Shown here: in pieces, positions 1 to 11,223 of the stretch | Numbering within the stretch: the first letter of the stretch is position 1 | Layout: the number at the start of each line of letters is the position of its first letter | NCBI RefSeq assembly: GCF_000004195.4 | Contig: NC_030679.2 | Span: forward strand, 37,189,712-37,253,711 | Source of the DNA: Xenopus tropicalis | Taxonomy: Eukaryota > Chordata > Amphibia > Anura > Pipidae | Length of the DNA: 64,000 nucleotides | Direction: 5' to 3' | Made by a program: the position numbers and the translations under genes | Notes under the pieces: generated by a model | What the model saw: only the letters and a program-made list of their open reading frames with translations | Database searches by the model: none | Told to the model about the DNA's origin: nothing

Positions 1-2425
1 CATTTCCTGTGACTCCATATTCTAGGTGACAGAGACCAAATGGGAAGGATAAACCTTGCCTGTGAAACACACCAAAGTCTCCTACTAACTATAGCTCTAG
101 TGAAATAGCTACTGAGGGGCTAACCTTTACACCACATTCCAACATACCTTTAAATTCCCAATGGCTAGTATCTGCATATATTCAGATCAATAAATAAATA
201 CAGAATTGTGCCTTTGAACTAGACAGAAGGTCACGGAGGGTACCAACAGGAAGTTCAGGGCAGGAACTGACCTATTTGACCTGTGGGTTTAACAAACCTC
301 TTCAAATAAAAGAACACAATCCTATGGGCCGGCCACCCTGGGTACTGGCACTTTCAAGCAATTCAAAGAGTTATAGGAAGTGTCACCTGCCCTAGGGGGC
401 AAGAATATAGGGGCCATTAACTCGTCTGACAACTTTAGAAGTTCTTTCTCTTCAGTTGGACTGGATATTAAGGGAAAAATCTGAGCAGGATGCTTCCATC
501 ATAAAACAGTTTGACAAGAGTGTGTCATTCCTCTGGAGAGGATGGGAATTATGTGGAATGTGTTTAGATCTCCTTGACTAATGCCTTAATGCTATTGGGA
601 GCAAAGTAGGAAATAGTTGTGTTGTCTAATTCTCCCCAGACCGCTGAACTCATGATAACAGATACAGAAAAAGGATGGGGCCTGACCATATATAATTAAG
701 TTGACAGATTGCAGCTGAATGGAAGCTGTGGGATGGTCTCAGATATTTCCTGGTTCTAGAGAAAGCCTAGCACTCATGGACATGCTGTAGTTTACAGTAA
801 CTTGCTAAATCCCAAATGTCTTACACAACAGCAGGATTTGAAAGAGGTTTGGCAAGGAGGTTTGGCATCCAATGCAAATGTGGCTTTCTGCAACCAGCGA
901 CCTCCCACCACAACACCCACCTACCACACCATTAACATGTCTGGAAGAGTTCATGATGGACACGGACCAAGTGATACAGGAAGGGTGAGGGGAGACAATG
1001 AACTAGTCTAATGATAAGCCGTCCATATGGTGTGCTGCTGTACATACCGCAATAAACATATTCTCAGCAACTGAGCCACCTCTTTTCCAAAAATTATAAC
1101 ACCTTGGGCAGTGGCTTCTTCCCCCAACCTTGGTTTTTGAAAATCAAATGAAAGCATATTATTCAGTTGTATACAAGCATGATGCCTTTGTATTAAGGCT
1201 TTTTTTGTTTGAAATATTATAATATAACAAGAATAAAATATGCCCCACCAAAGGGTTATTTTGCTAACATTTCAAAATATTTTGTATCTATAGTAAACTG
1301 GGTCCAGGTCAAAATATATATATATATATATATATTTGTTTTTTTTTGCATACCTGTTTTTTTTCTTGCCAGTGTGTGTGGTTTTTTTTTCCCAAGGGTA
1401 CAGAAAGGGGTTACACACAGAATTCTCAAAGACCTTGGCCCCAATACCACCAATTTCTGCACTTGTGGTTCATTTGTGGCTCTCTTGTCACCTCAAAACC
1501 CCAGTTTGTGTATTAGCTGACATACACTGGCCCTTGCAAATTAGTCACATTTGTTTTATCTATGTTGGAGATACCCAATGTCATTGTTTTTAGTGCCTGT
1601 TAAGTGACAGTAAACCACATTCCATTGGAAAGGTTTTCTGGATTCTCACATGGAATGTGATTTTCAAGAGTTGTCCATACAAGTAATTTATGGCCATACA
1701 TAAATCATGTTGTTCTACATCCCAACAAAGACAAAAGGCCATCTGCACTCACTCATTATCAATATATACAACATGACATTTTGTGCATGAAGCTACTAAA
1801 AATGCCCCCCCCTTTAAACAAAACATGGATTGTCATCCCCAGTCTGGCCAGTCCAACACTCACTTTCATCCAATTTATTAAGAATTCATTATAAATGTTA
1901 CACAGGGACTGCGTTTTACTTGCTTGCTTTTGGGGTTCAGTGGGCTGGCCACTGCTCCTGTATAAACTATAGCAAAAGGGAAAGTGATGGTCACCTCTAA
2001 AACAATTTTAAACCATTAATCAAGCATGCAATGAAGGTGTCAAGCACAACATTCATACAGATATACATACAGACCTCTATGTATGTATGAATTTTGCACC
2101 CCACTTAACGGTTTAAAGTTATTTTAATGGTGAGCACAACTTTCTCTTTCACCTTTCACAATAGGTTCTACAGAAGCAGCTGCCAGTCCCATGTTGCAGC
2201 TCCCATCATTCCCAGCTACATTCAGGTGGTCCCATTGAGAAAACAAAATACAATATTAAGGCAAGATATACCGTAATACCTATTTAAGGCAAGATGAAAA
2301 ATAGGATTATAGCAAGGCCAGCATTAGGGCAACAATTTAGCGACAGAGAAGTATGTGGCACCAAGGCTTATTTAGACATGTTTTGATGGCAGGATTCTAG
2401 GTTCAATTAGGGCCTTTTTGTAGAG
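1..2425. other. unique AT-rich DNA, no gene seen
   Basis: I find no exon, RNA gene or clear transposon here. The only simple structure is a (TA)n tract near 1313-1335. Short open frames lack recognisable protein motifs and are consistent with chance. Confidence 0.5.
1313..1335. repeat. (TA)n microsatellite
   Basis: Uninterrupted alternating TA, followed by T-rich sequence. Similar tracts recur throughout the window and several abut MITEs. Confidence 0.9.
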
Positions 2426-2573
2426 CACTAGGCAAATTTGCTCCTGGGTAGTAACCTTTTGCAACCAATTTAATGTTTGTTTTAACTGCTCAACTGGCAG
2501 CTGGCTGAACAAAAGTCAGTCACTGATGGGTTACTGCCCATGTGCAAATATGCCCAATGTTTATAAATGAGCC
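2426..2573. mobile_element. fold-back MITE, 'cccatggg cagtaaccc' family, old copy
   Basis: Diverged inverted-repeat element. The left side reads gcaaatttgctcctgggtag. The right side reads gggttactgcccatgtgc followed by tttataaatgagcc. The same arrangement, with the internal words caaccaat and cagctg, recurs at 30445-30620 and 49829-50006. Superfamily is not determined from this copy. Confidence 0.55.
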
Positions 2574-3781
2574 TCACTTGTGTGTGATCTTTCCATTTTT
2601 TGTATTACTTCCACTGCTCAGGTTTCCAACCCACAAGTCAAACCTAGCCAGTAGGTTTATATATATATATAAATGATACTTTTGGAAATTAACCCTAGTA
2701 TTCATATTTACAAGCTTCACTAGGGCATGGACTTATGTTCCTGTAAAGCATTGAGTGATATGTTGGTGTTATACTATAAATCACAATAGACTGGCATTAC
2801 AACAGATTCAGGGATTGTTTTACAGCGTAAAAAAAACTTCATGCACGTTATGGAAGTACTATCAATGAAACAAAAATTACCATAGGGGAAATTGGCAATT
2901 TCCTTGTCCCACAAGCTCTGTACATCATTGAGGTTATCTGAGATGCAGGTTTGTGATGTCATATTAAAACATTTAATCAGAACTGCCCTTGTTTGGCAAC
3001 CTTTGCACCGGGACTGGATATTTCCTAGCTATATCTGATTGCCATTTTTGGTGCAGTGTTTACTTTGTCACCCACGCCTTCTCGAAGGAAATGCACCACG
3101 CTAATATACACAGTGTACATACGGTGTTCAAATATAGCTGCAACCCCAAACCCGTTCACACTCCCACTTCCAAACTGCAGGATATGAATCCTCTATCATT
3201 CACATCCTTTTGTCTACACATTTCCTCCCATATTTCCTTTTGTAGGACAGTGTAATTATGGTGGGAGGTAAGAATTTTTAGCCTCTGATGTCACGCTCCC
3301 ACAGTGAATGCAGATGAATCCTGTTACGTGTGGTGAACAGACCAATGTGCCTCTATAAGTGGATAAAAGGAAAGGAATGTTTACAGGTGCACTGCCCTTG
3401 TGATCCTATAGTTGGGAGCCTTATTACGTTATCCGAAAGGCACTGGATTGTGTTACAAGCATTACAAGTTTCCCCAGTGCTAAAGATCCTATTCAAAATA
3501 CAGGAAGCAGCAAGACAAACAAACAGAACCCTATCCCTGACCTGAAAGAGAAAGTATACAAAAAATAAATTAGACTGCACTTTTAAATCAATGTACTGAT
3601 TTGTCAGGAGGTTTTACAAACCTAATTGTTTCCCACCTTTGCTACCCATGAGCAAGGCCTCTGCCTATAAAGCACACAGGGTGATGCAAAAAATCTGTTG
3701 TTAGTGCCAAAGTTACACATTTGGGCAAATTATTATCTCCATGAACTAATAACTGTCTTGTTTCCCCTATATCTCCTCACA
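2574..3781. other. unique DNA, no gene seen
   Basis: No repeat or coding signal recognised. Frames are short and lack protein motifs. Confidence 0.45.
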
Positions 3782-3803
3782 GGCATTCTGGGAAATGTAG
3801 TTT
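3782..3803 (-). promoter_or_regulatory. ZNF143/THAP11-like site (SBS2-type word)
   Basis: The minus strand reads aaactacatttcccagaatg, which closely matches the ACTACAATTCCCAGAATGC word bound by ZNF143/THAP11 at vertebrate promoters. No CpG island or exon is visible beside it, so it may be a chance or repeat-borne match. Confidence 0.35.
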
Positions 3804-3863
3804 ATCATCTAGTTATCATATATATATATATATATATGAATCCAAATGGTGTCCGCACTCCAA

Positions 3864-4232
3864 GGGGCTGATTTACTAACCCACGAATCCGACCCGAATT
3901 GGAAAAGTTCCGACTTGAAAACGAACATTTTGCGACTTTTTCGTATGTTTTGCGATTTTTTCGGATTCTTTACGAATTTTTCGTTACCAATACGATTTTT
4001 GCGTAAAAACGCGAGTTTTTCGTATCCATTACGAAAGTTGCGTAAAAAGTTGCGCATTTTTCGTAGCGTTAAAACTTACGCGAAAAACGTGCAACTTTTC
4101 GCGTAAGTTTTAATTCGTAAAGAATCCGAAAAAATCGCAAAACATACGAAAAAATCGCAAAATACCGATCATTACGAAAAAAACGCAATCGGACTCCATT
4201 CAAACCCGTTCGTGGGTAAGTAAATCAGCCCC
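3864..4232. mobile_element. Harbinger-like non-autonomous fold-back element
   Basis: Termini are GGGGCTGATTTACTAA on the left and its near-complement TAAATCAGCCCC on the right. It is flanked by the 3-bp direct repeat CAA (3861-3863 and 4233-4235). The interior is a long imperfect palindrome filled with variants of TTTTTCG and CGAAAAA, so it is strikingly CpG-rich. Related copies are at 38703-39104 (flanked by TTA) and 41684-42381. A 3-bp target and GGG termini fit PIF/Harbinger. There is no transposase, so it would need one in trans. Confidence 0.7.
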
Positions 4233-4276
4233 CAAGGCTCAAAATTCTGCGGGGTGCTTAGCCAAAATTATGTATG

Positions 4277-4359
4277 TATAGAAAATAATCATCTGTGGCC
4301 AGCACACCCTTTGATGAAACATTGAAGGGTGTGCTGGCCACAGATGATTATTTTCTATA
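4277..4359. repeat. perfect 35-bp inverted repeat with 13-nt loop
   Basis: Arms at 4277-4311 and 4325-4359 are exact complements, starting tatagaaaataatcatctg on the left. The loop is 4312-4324. The right arm runs directly into a (TA)n tract. The perfect arms imply a recent fold-back event or a hairpin under selection. Confidence 0.85.
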
Positions 4360-4374
4360 TATATATATATATAT

Positions 4375-4594
4375 TAGGGATGCCACCTGTCCAGTTTGGG
4401 AAACCGAACAAAAGGTTTTGATCTGGACAGCCCAAAAAACCGAGCAGGACAATGAGATTGATGTGGCGATCGGCCAATCGTCGATCACCACATCATAGCC
4501 CTGCCTGGTGATGTCACAGCCCACCTCTTCCCCGCCCCTCAATATCACCACCCGACCCTGCCCGGCGAAGAAAGCCAGAAAAGGTGGCAGCCAA
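4375..4594 (+). mobile_element. hAT-like MITE, 'tagggttgccacc' family
   Basis: The left end TAGGGATGCCACCTGTCC and right end AAAAGGTGGCAGCCA form a degenerate terminal inverted repeat. TAGGG fits the hAT terminal rule YARNG. Flanking 8-mers atatatat and aaatatat agree at 7 of 8 positions, though AT-rich flanks weaken that test. A shorter relative is at 39983-40120. The interior has no coding potential. Confidence 0.55.
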
Positions 4595-5050
4595 AATATA
4601 TTTCTGTATATATAGCGCATGTTGCAAAGGGGAGAAAAATTGTGCACCTTACACAGAATATTTGTACAATGCATTGTTTTTTTCCCACAATTCCGGTGCG
4701 ATTGTGGATGCAATTGTGTATGTGTTTCATCACAAATTAGGTACAGTTGTTCCAAATATATTCTATGTCTGCCTGGAATCATTTCTGGTGTTTGGTGTGT
4801 GAGCGACGTGTGAGCCCTGTTCTTTTAGCGCAACTATACAGTACCTATTGATTCAGGGCTGAGGGAACCCTGGCACTACTGCCTGTTCAGGAGATGGTCA
4901 TGATAGTCTAGTGTTTAGCCGAGAAATGGAGGTAAGCTATGGCTGGACCCCAGTCGTAAAAAATCTTGCCAAATAACACTTAGGGGCTCATTTACCATAA
5001 AGAGAGGAAACATATGAGTATAACATTGTGCCATGTGTAATAAAGTTCTT
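4595..5050. other. unique DNA, no gene seen
   Basis: Contains weakly self-complementary caattgtg/cacaatt words near 4670-4715. No recognisable exon or repeat family. Confidence 0.4.
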
Positions 5051-5458
5051 GACCTTAAAGTTAACTTTTAGTATGATGTAGAGTTTGATATTCTGAGACA
5101 ATTTGCAAAATGTCTTAATTTTTTACTTTTTATGTTTTTTTTTAATTATTTCGCTTTTTGTTCAGCAGCTCTCCATATTGGAATTTCAGCAGTAATCTGG
5201 TTCAAAATACCCTAGCACCCAGGCAGTGGTTTGAAAGTGGAATATGAATAGGAGAAAGATAAAAGATAAGCAATAAAAAGTAACAATAACTATTACATTG
5301 TAGCCTCACAGAGAAATTGTTTTTTGGCTGCCAGGGTCAGTGACTCCCTTTTGAAAGCTGGAAAGAGCCAGAAGAAGAAGGGAAGTAATTCAAAAACTAT
5401 AAGAAATAAAAAATGAAGACCTCTTTAAAAGTTGCTAGGATACTACAAATTAAGTTAA
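5051..5458 (+). mobile_element. TTAA-type MITE, 'cttttagtatgatgt' family
   Basis: Contains the run ttaacttttagtatgatgta, then tttcagcagt, gcaataaaaagtaacaataac and the block cagtgactcccttttgaaag, ending near aaattaagtta. The same order of blocks recurs at 19570-19976, partly at 21711-21895, and reversed at 41555-42475. TTAA occurs at both edges, which suggests a piggyBac- or Kolobok-type target. Non-coding. Confidence 0.65.
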
Positions 5459-5474
5459 ATGTCATCAATGTCAA

Positions 5475-6075
5475 ATTTCATGGATTTGCTGTGAAATTCC
5501 TCATTTCACCATTGGCAAATTATTTTGCAAAACTGCCACAAAAATTTGCTGAGTGATGAAAAAGTAGCACCAAAAAAGTCATTGTCACATAAAAAAAATG
5601 TTGCGGTCATGTCAAAAAAAGTTGCATATTTCATAAAAAGGTGTGCACTAGTGATGAGCGAACTTTTTCGGCAGGCATGGATTTGCAGCGAATTTCCATA
5701 TTTCCCCATTGGCGAATTGTTTCACGATACTTAAATACGTGAAAATTCGCCACAGAAAAAATTGTTGTGCGGAAATTGTTTTTGGCTCGCGTCAAATTGA
5801 GCACAGTCGCATCAAAAAAATGCGGATGACAAAAAATAGACGCAGGCGACAAAAAATAGACACGGGCGACAAAAACAAATGCGTTTCACAAATTTTTCTC
5901 AGTTTTGCGAATTTTCTTTCTGCTTCGAGAATTTTATGGCGAACCAAAACGGGACAGATTTGCTCATTACTAGTGTGCACATCAAAAAAGTTGCGCGGTA
6001 GCTGAATTTCTCAATTTTTTTGGCATCTTGCAAATTTTTCAGCAAAGCGAGACGGGACAGATTCGCTAACTTTCA
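5475..6075. mobile_element. older hAT-like element interrupted by a younger relative
   Basis: Flanks 5475-5640 and 5981-6075 carry diverged versions of the blocks seen in the inner element (catggatttgc, cattggcaaatta, gacgggacagattcgct). Its ends have decayed. The 5649-5972 element sits inside it. The shared blocks show that both belong to one family and that the outer one is older. Confidence 0.6.
5649..5972 (+). mobile_element. hAT MITE with perfect 8-bp target duplication
   Basis: Left end TAGTGATGAGCGAA and right end TTTGCTCATTACTA are inverted repeats obeying the hAT YARNG rule. Both sides carry GTGTGCAC (5641-5648 and 5973-5980), an exact 8-bp duplication. The 324-bp interior has no coding potential. 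It contains a short repeated gacaaaaaatagac block near 5828-5860. Confidence 0.85.
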
Positions 6076-6080
6076 ACACT

Positions 6081-7618
6081 AACCTGTGTCAGCTGAGAAA
6101 ATTCACTCACTGCATGATACTTTCAATGTGACATCAATGAAAAGCACCACAGATCAATGGGATTTAAACCAAAACTATCCACAGGAGGTAATAGCCTGGG
6201 TAGGGCCACATGTAGCAGCATGGAAAGAAGGTTGTTGTGAATAGTAGGTGTCTGCTACTTGTGATGATTAAATTGCCAAACATATATACATTTTCCTAGA
6301 GTTTCCTAGAGACTTGCAGGGTTTCCTAGAATGCAATAGAAATGTTAGGAATGCACTATTATGTCTGCGTAATGTATTTTTTTGTGGAAAGAATACAGAA
6401 TTAAAAAGATGTTACAAAAATATAATTCCCCCTTTACTTCTTTCTTTGCTTTATTCTTGCCTCTCTTCTTTTTTTTTTTTTTTAGAACATTTGTTAAAAC
6501 AACATTCTTGCCGGCAGTGCTCGGAGGCATGGATGGCAGGAGGTAGAATTCAACAAAAGGTGAATGTAGGAAAAATAAACACTACACTAGGGTAAGAAAT
6601 AATCATCGATTTAATTGTCATTTTCTTTTTTTTTTCTAGGCTACAAGTGATTTACTTGTCAAGAGCTCAGATTCCAGGAAGAAGAAAAAAAATCACTTCC
6701 TTTCTCTTGGGGAAACAAAATCAAGCATGGATGAAGATACAAAGGCAAAGTTCCCTAAGTACCGGATCATAAATAAAAGCTGCCTGTTGTCTTGATTTAA
6801 AGCAAATTAGGCCGTGACCAGAGCTCCTAGGAACCTGGTAAAACACTCTGTGGTTTGAAGAGATCTGATGCCCCCTTTAGAAGTTGTCTCGACTGCCCTT
6901 CCTTCGAGTTATTTCTTCGGAAGCAGTTCCCCCGCCGCAAAGTTTTAGATTACACTCTTGTCCCCCTCCCTTCCCTGGCTCTTTTAGGAGGCTCATGTAT
7001 TGGGTTATCCTAGAAAAAACAGCCTCTTCCAAAACCACTCAAATCTCATTATTCTGTTGTACACTTGAGATGCAGCCATTATGTGGGAGCATCTGGAGAG
7101 CGTTAGAAAAAAGAAAAAAAAAAAGCAATGTCTGAGGTCCATAGAGGCCGACTGCAGCTGTCTTCTCCCTACTTCCTGTGTCCAGGATGTCTGAGGTGCA
7201 AGATTAGCAGTTTGGAGAGAAAAATAAAGTCATGCAAATCGTCCTGGCCATGTGGGGTTTCAGACAGCCAGACAGAGCATGCTGCTGGGCCATAATACCC
7301 TATAAACCCTTTATAATACATATCTGTAATACAATGGTCTGCAGAGATATGGCACCATTATTTTATTAAGCACTATACAGGCGTGGGCAGCACTAAGTCA
7401 CATACAATGCCATTGCTCTTCAACGGACAGTTGAGTTTGTAAAGCATTGATTAAGCTGGGAGCAGCCTAGTTCATTTATCAATAAACCTGATGCTAAATT
7501 ATGCTTTCAGATAACAATTTGATTTTTCCAGAAGATCAAAAAGCCATAGTTTTCTCTTGGACACAACAATGAAAAGCCTGTACTTGTCTGTTATCTGAAA
7601 GTGTTTATTATTATTATT
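6081..7618. other. unique DNA with an acceptor-like site, no certain gene
   Basis: Mostly single-copy sequence. A pyrimidine tract ending in ctag at about 6640 precedes roughly 130 bases open in one frame. That frame stops in a TAA overlapping AATAAA near 6770. It has no recognised protein similarity. Otherwise I see only homopolymer tracts. Confidence 0.35.
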
Positions 7619-7626
7619 TTTGACAC

Positions 7627-7790
7627 TAGTGATGAGCGATATTTTTCACCCAAATGGGCACAAAAAAAATTGCATGGAATGGAAAAAGTCACTGCAAAAA
7701 AAAAAACACCCATTGACTTCAATGCGTTTCTCACATTTTATGCTTTTTAACATATTTTTTGGCCAAACAGGACAGATTTACTTATCACTA
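7627..7790 (+). mobile_element. short hAT MITE, same family as 5649-5972
   Basis: Starts TAGTGATGAGCGA and ends ACTTATCACTA. Flanking 8-mers tttgacac and attgccac match at 6 of 8 positions, a decayed target duplication. At 164 bp it is an internally deleted copy. Confidence 0.75.
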
Positions 7791-7834
7791 ATTGCCACTA
7801 TATAAATAAAGGCTAGTAAACAAACTGCCCCACT

Positions 7835-8209
7835 TTCCAGATTTACAAAGCTGTAGAAAAAATAGCAAAATGCATTGAAGCCAATGGGTGTTTTTTCTCA
7901 TGGCAAATACGTTGAAGTCAATGGGCAATATAGTTTTGTATTTGGTTTATCCCACGCCAAATGCTTTGGAGGCAGTGGGTGTTTATCCTGAAATTTTCTC
8001 TCACTCCAAATTAATTGCTCAATGGGCATTTATTTTTTGTCAGTTTTTTTTCCTGCCATGTGCATTGTGGTCAATGGGTATTATTTTAGGCTCGAAAAAA
8101 AAATTTCCTGGCTAAATTGAAACATATGGTGAACACATGGTGATATTTTTGGCACTCACAAAATCACGCAAATTTTCGTGAATCAATGCCAAAAATTTGC
8201 TCATCTCTA
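7835..8209 (+). mobile_element. hAT MITE fragment with periodic 'caatggg' words
   Basis: The right end TTTGCTCATCTCTA (complement TAGAGATGAGC) matches the hAT family seen at 5649 and 7627. The left terminus is not visible. The interior repeats variants of gcattgaagtcaatggg about five times, near 7872, 7909, 7961, 8014 and 8061. A MITE of the 'tatccgg' family begins a few bases downstream. Confidence 0.6.
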
Positions 8210-8212
8210 CTT

Positions 8213-8540
8213 GTACAGGTATGGGGGCCTGTTATCCAGAATGCTCAGGACCTGTAGTTTTCTGGATAATGGGTCTTTCTCTAATTTGGATTTTTATATC
8301 TTAAGTGTAATTAAAATGATTTAAACATTATTTAAATCCAGTAGGATTGTTTTGCATTCAATAGGGATTAATTATATAGTAGTTGGGATCAAGTACAAAC
8401 TACTGTTTTATTATTACAGAGAAAAAGGAAATTTTAATATTTACATTATTTAGTTAAAATGGAGTCTATGGGAGTTGGTTTTCCCATAACTCCTACCTTT
8501 CTGCATAACAGGTTTCCAGATAACAGATCCCAAAGGTGTA
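8213..8540 (-). mobile_element. MITE, 'atgggatcctttatccgg' family, near full length
   Basis: Begins gtacaggtatgggggcctg and ends ggtttccagataacagatcc, giving imperfect terminal inverted repeats. Characteristic inner blocks are actgttttattattacagag and aatggagtctatgggag. About ten copies lie in this window. I recognise the family as abundant in Xenopus but cannot assign its superfamily. Confidence 0.75.
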
Positions 8541-10220
8541 CTATAAATATATGCTTAAAAACTGGCACTGGAGGAATGTTCTAAAACTAAGTAATAAAAA
8601 CTATATGTATATATATATATATATTGATATAGATATACATACACACAATGCAAAAATGTGAACAATTTTTTTCTTTGCTTCTTTTTAACTTAAAAAGTTG
8701 CCCATTGTATATTTTTCACCTCTGCACAGTTGGGCTCATGGCTCATTTACTTGCGTAGGTGCTAAATTGCACAAATGCTAATCAGGTCATCAGTTGTCCC
8801 AGATTTCTGTCTGGCTTATCAGATTTGGATCAGCCAAATTACTCACACAATTAGAAAATCCCACACACTTCCCGATGATCATATGGTTTAGCTGGAGACT
8901 GAAGCAATTACGTTAAAAAAATATGTACAGATGTGTTTCTCTTAAAGAAAACCTAATCCCTCAATATGAATATGGCTAAAAATGCTGCATTTTATATACT
9001 AAATGTAATGCCCCAGCATAAAGGTTTATAAAAGTTGTGCGCAGGAGCTCCCCATCCCTGATTTTGTTAGAAGTGTCAGTGACACTGCACTTGCTCAGTG
9101 TGCTTTGGGCAGCTGTTGAGAAGCTGAGCTTGGGGGTTGTCACAAATCATCAAGCAAAAATCTGCCTGTCATAGAAGCTGATGCGAATTACAATGTTTTC
9201 CAAGTTGACATGTAATGGGGATATAAATAAATTGCTAATTAACCAAGTATTGTGACATTTATATTCCATATATACACAGTATATTGTGAGTGAGTCCCTA
9301 AGCTCAGGTAAGTGACAGCAGCACAGAGCATGTGCAGGGAATCAGCAGAAAAGAAGATGGGGGGCTGCTGTGGCATCTTTGGGGGCACAGATCTTCCCTG
9401 CTAAAGGGTTGTAGTTGCCTTGGGAAACCCAAAATATAAAGTACAAAATTTCTAGCCTACATAAGAGTATACAAGAAGTCAGACTACTCAGAATACTTAT
9501 TGGTCTGCAACTATATGCATTATTATTACACCTTCTATTGCATATTGGCTTGTCAAGGAATACTTGATTATGTTTGTATTAATTTATATAGCACCACAAT
9601 TGTGTGCAGTGCTTTACAGGTTACAAAACTGTTATGGTCAATCTTAATTTATGTAGTACTTTTCTTCTATGGAAAGCAGGGTTCTTACAGCAATCCAGTC
9701 AGCACATGGATTAGAGGCTGATTTGGTTGGTATTTTTTACAGAGCCCTAGTAATGATTACTTCTCGGTAAACAAAATGTTCATTTCAGATGTTACTCTTT
9801 TTCTAAGCTCTGGAATGTTTTGTTCCAATGTGAAATAAAATTGTCCCTAACTCTTAATTTAAAGCAGGGATTAATGATTTTGAGGGGTGTTAGTGCTTAG
9901 TGCTGCAGCTGAGCTCTAACTCCACATAGAGCAGAATGGAATCTTTTGCCAAAGTGTTTTGTAACTGTGCTAAAATTAAACAGCTGGGATTCCAAAGTTT
10001 GAATTTTATTTTATCAGCCCCAAATTACACTGAGATGCAGAAAGGGATCTATACATGACTGAATTGCAACTATACTGCCCAACAATCTGGGTGATGGTGG
10101 CCATTTTTGGCAGATCATCAAGTAATTCTACTGGCTATTCATTATTAGAGAGCAGATGGGGCATTGATTAATATAGAAATGAAAAGAGCCGCAGCTCTCT
10201 GTCCCATCTACTTATGTTTG
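8541..10220. other. unique DNA, no gene seen
   Basis: Contains a (TA)n tract near 8605-8640 and a reversed LINE/SINE tail at 9572-9640. Otherwise no recognised element or exon. Confidence 0.4.
9572..9640 (-). mobile_element. retroposon 3' tail fragment
   Basis: In reverse it reads tgtaaagcactgcacac then gctatataaatt, an old copy of the 'gtacagcgctgcggaatatg...tataaataaa' tail found six times in the window. Only the 3' end is present, as expected for 5'-truncated LINE or derived SINE insertions. Confidence 0.45.
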
Positions 10221-10225
10221 CTCCT

Positions 10226-10318
10226 TTGTGCTATTGGCCAGCTTGAACTAATCAACACTATTTGCTTAAAGCACAAACATCTCACTTTTTAGCTTGATGG
10301 CCAATAGTGGAAAGCAGT
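10226..10318. repeat. short imperfect fold-back
   Basis: gctattggccagcttgaa on the left pairs with agcttgatggccaatag on the right across about 50 bases. It is probably a MITE remnant. Target duplication not seen. Confidence 0.4.
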
Positions 10319-10320
10319 GG

Positions 10321-11223
10321 TGGAACATTAGATAGACTAGACCTCACAGGCGGTTTGAGGTAACTGGGGCCTAAGGAACCAGACAGAACAATTACTGCAA
10401 TATTTGGTATCTTTACCCCCAGACCTGTATCCCCCCCTAAGGATTTGCAAGTGGAAAAAAAAAATAACCTCAGCAAGAATAACAGATATTAAATATATAC
10501 TGACCAGTAAATGTATTATTAGCCTCTATCATTTCAATTTAAATATACAGATTGGTAGCTCATTGGTCTACTGCAGCAGCACAATAAATTAGTTGCCACA
10601 AAACAAACATTTTTAGAAAAACAGAAATTATAAATATACCCTATAAAAGTGTGTGAGCGCTAGTCCTTGTTAATGAAATAACTAGCAGTGTGGGTGACTG
10701 ATCAAAAAATTACTCTGGTTTGAGACTTCCCGAGAATAGTTATTGTAATGTGAAGTAGGTAGAAATGTGAGCCCCCAGGCAGTGCTGGCTGGAGATGGAT
10801 GACTTTGCTTTTCTTGTTTGTTTTAAGGCTTCCCAAAGACATGGCGAGTAACTGAATAAACACACAGAACAGCTACAGTCAAATGAAAAGAATAACTTTT
10901 TTATCTCAGATTATAATCAGCGCCACCTACAGTATTTCAGATCAGCGTGGGCCCCCTCTTTGCCCATTCCCCTTACCGCTCTGCATGACTACTTTGAAAA
11001 AACCCAGAGATTTTCAGAAATGCAGATAAACTGTGGAAATATCTTTAGATACGTTAGTGGCATTATATGAAAATATAGTATTTGATGTGATCTAGAAAGC
11101 ATCGCTCAAACCATGGCCCTATGATACCCAATTTCTTCAGTGAGAGGGGACCTTCACCACTTAACAAAACAAAAAATCTTTACTAAAAGGAATACTAGGC
11201 ATAAAAACATACACAAAATAGAG
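10321..11223. other. unique DNA, no gene seen
   Basis: No recognised repeat or exon. An A-rich run lies near 10455. Confidence 0.4.

Noticed and set aside
4277..4359. microRNA precursor
   Set aside because: The stem is perfectly paired, without the bulges usual in pre-miRNAs, and it abuts a TA repeat. Without small-RNA reads I list it only as a hairpin.
4348..4782. 144-codon minus-strand frame
   Set aside because: Crosses a (TA)n tract, a MITE and unique DNA, which a real exon would not do.
7872..8078. CRISPR-like array
   Set aside because: The repeated words are degenerate, spacing is irregular and the context is a vertebrate hAT MITE.
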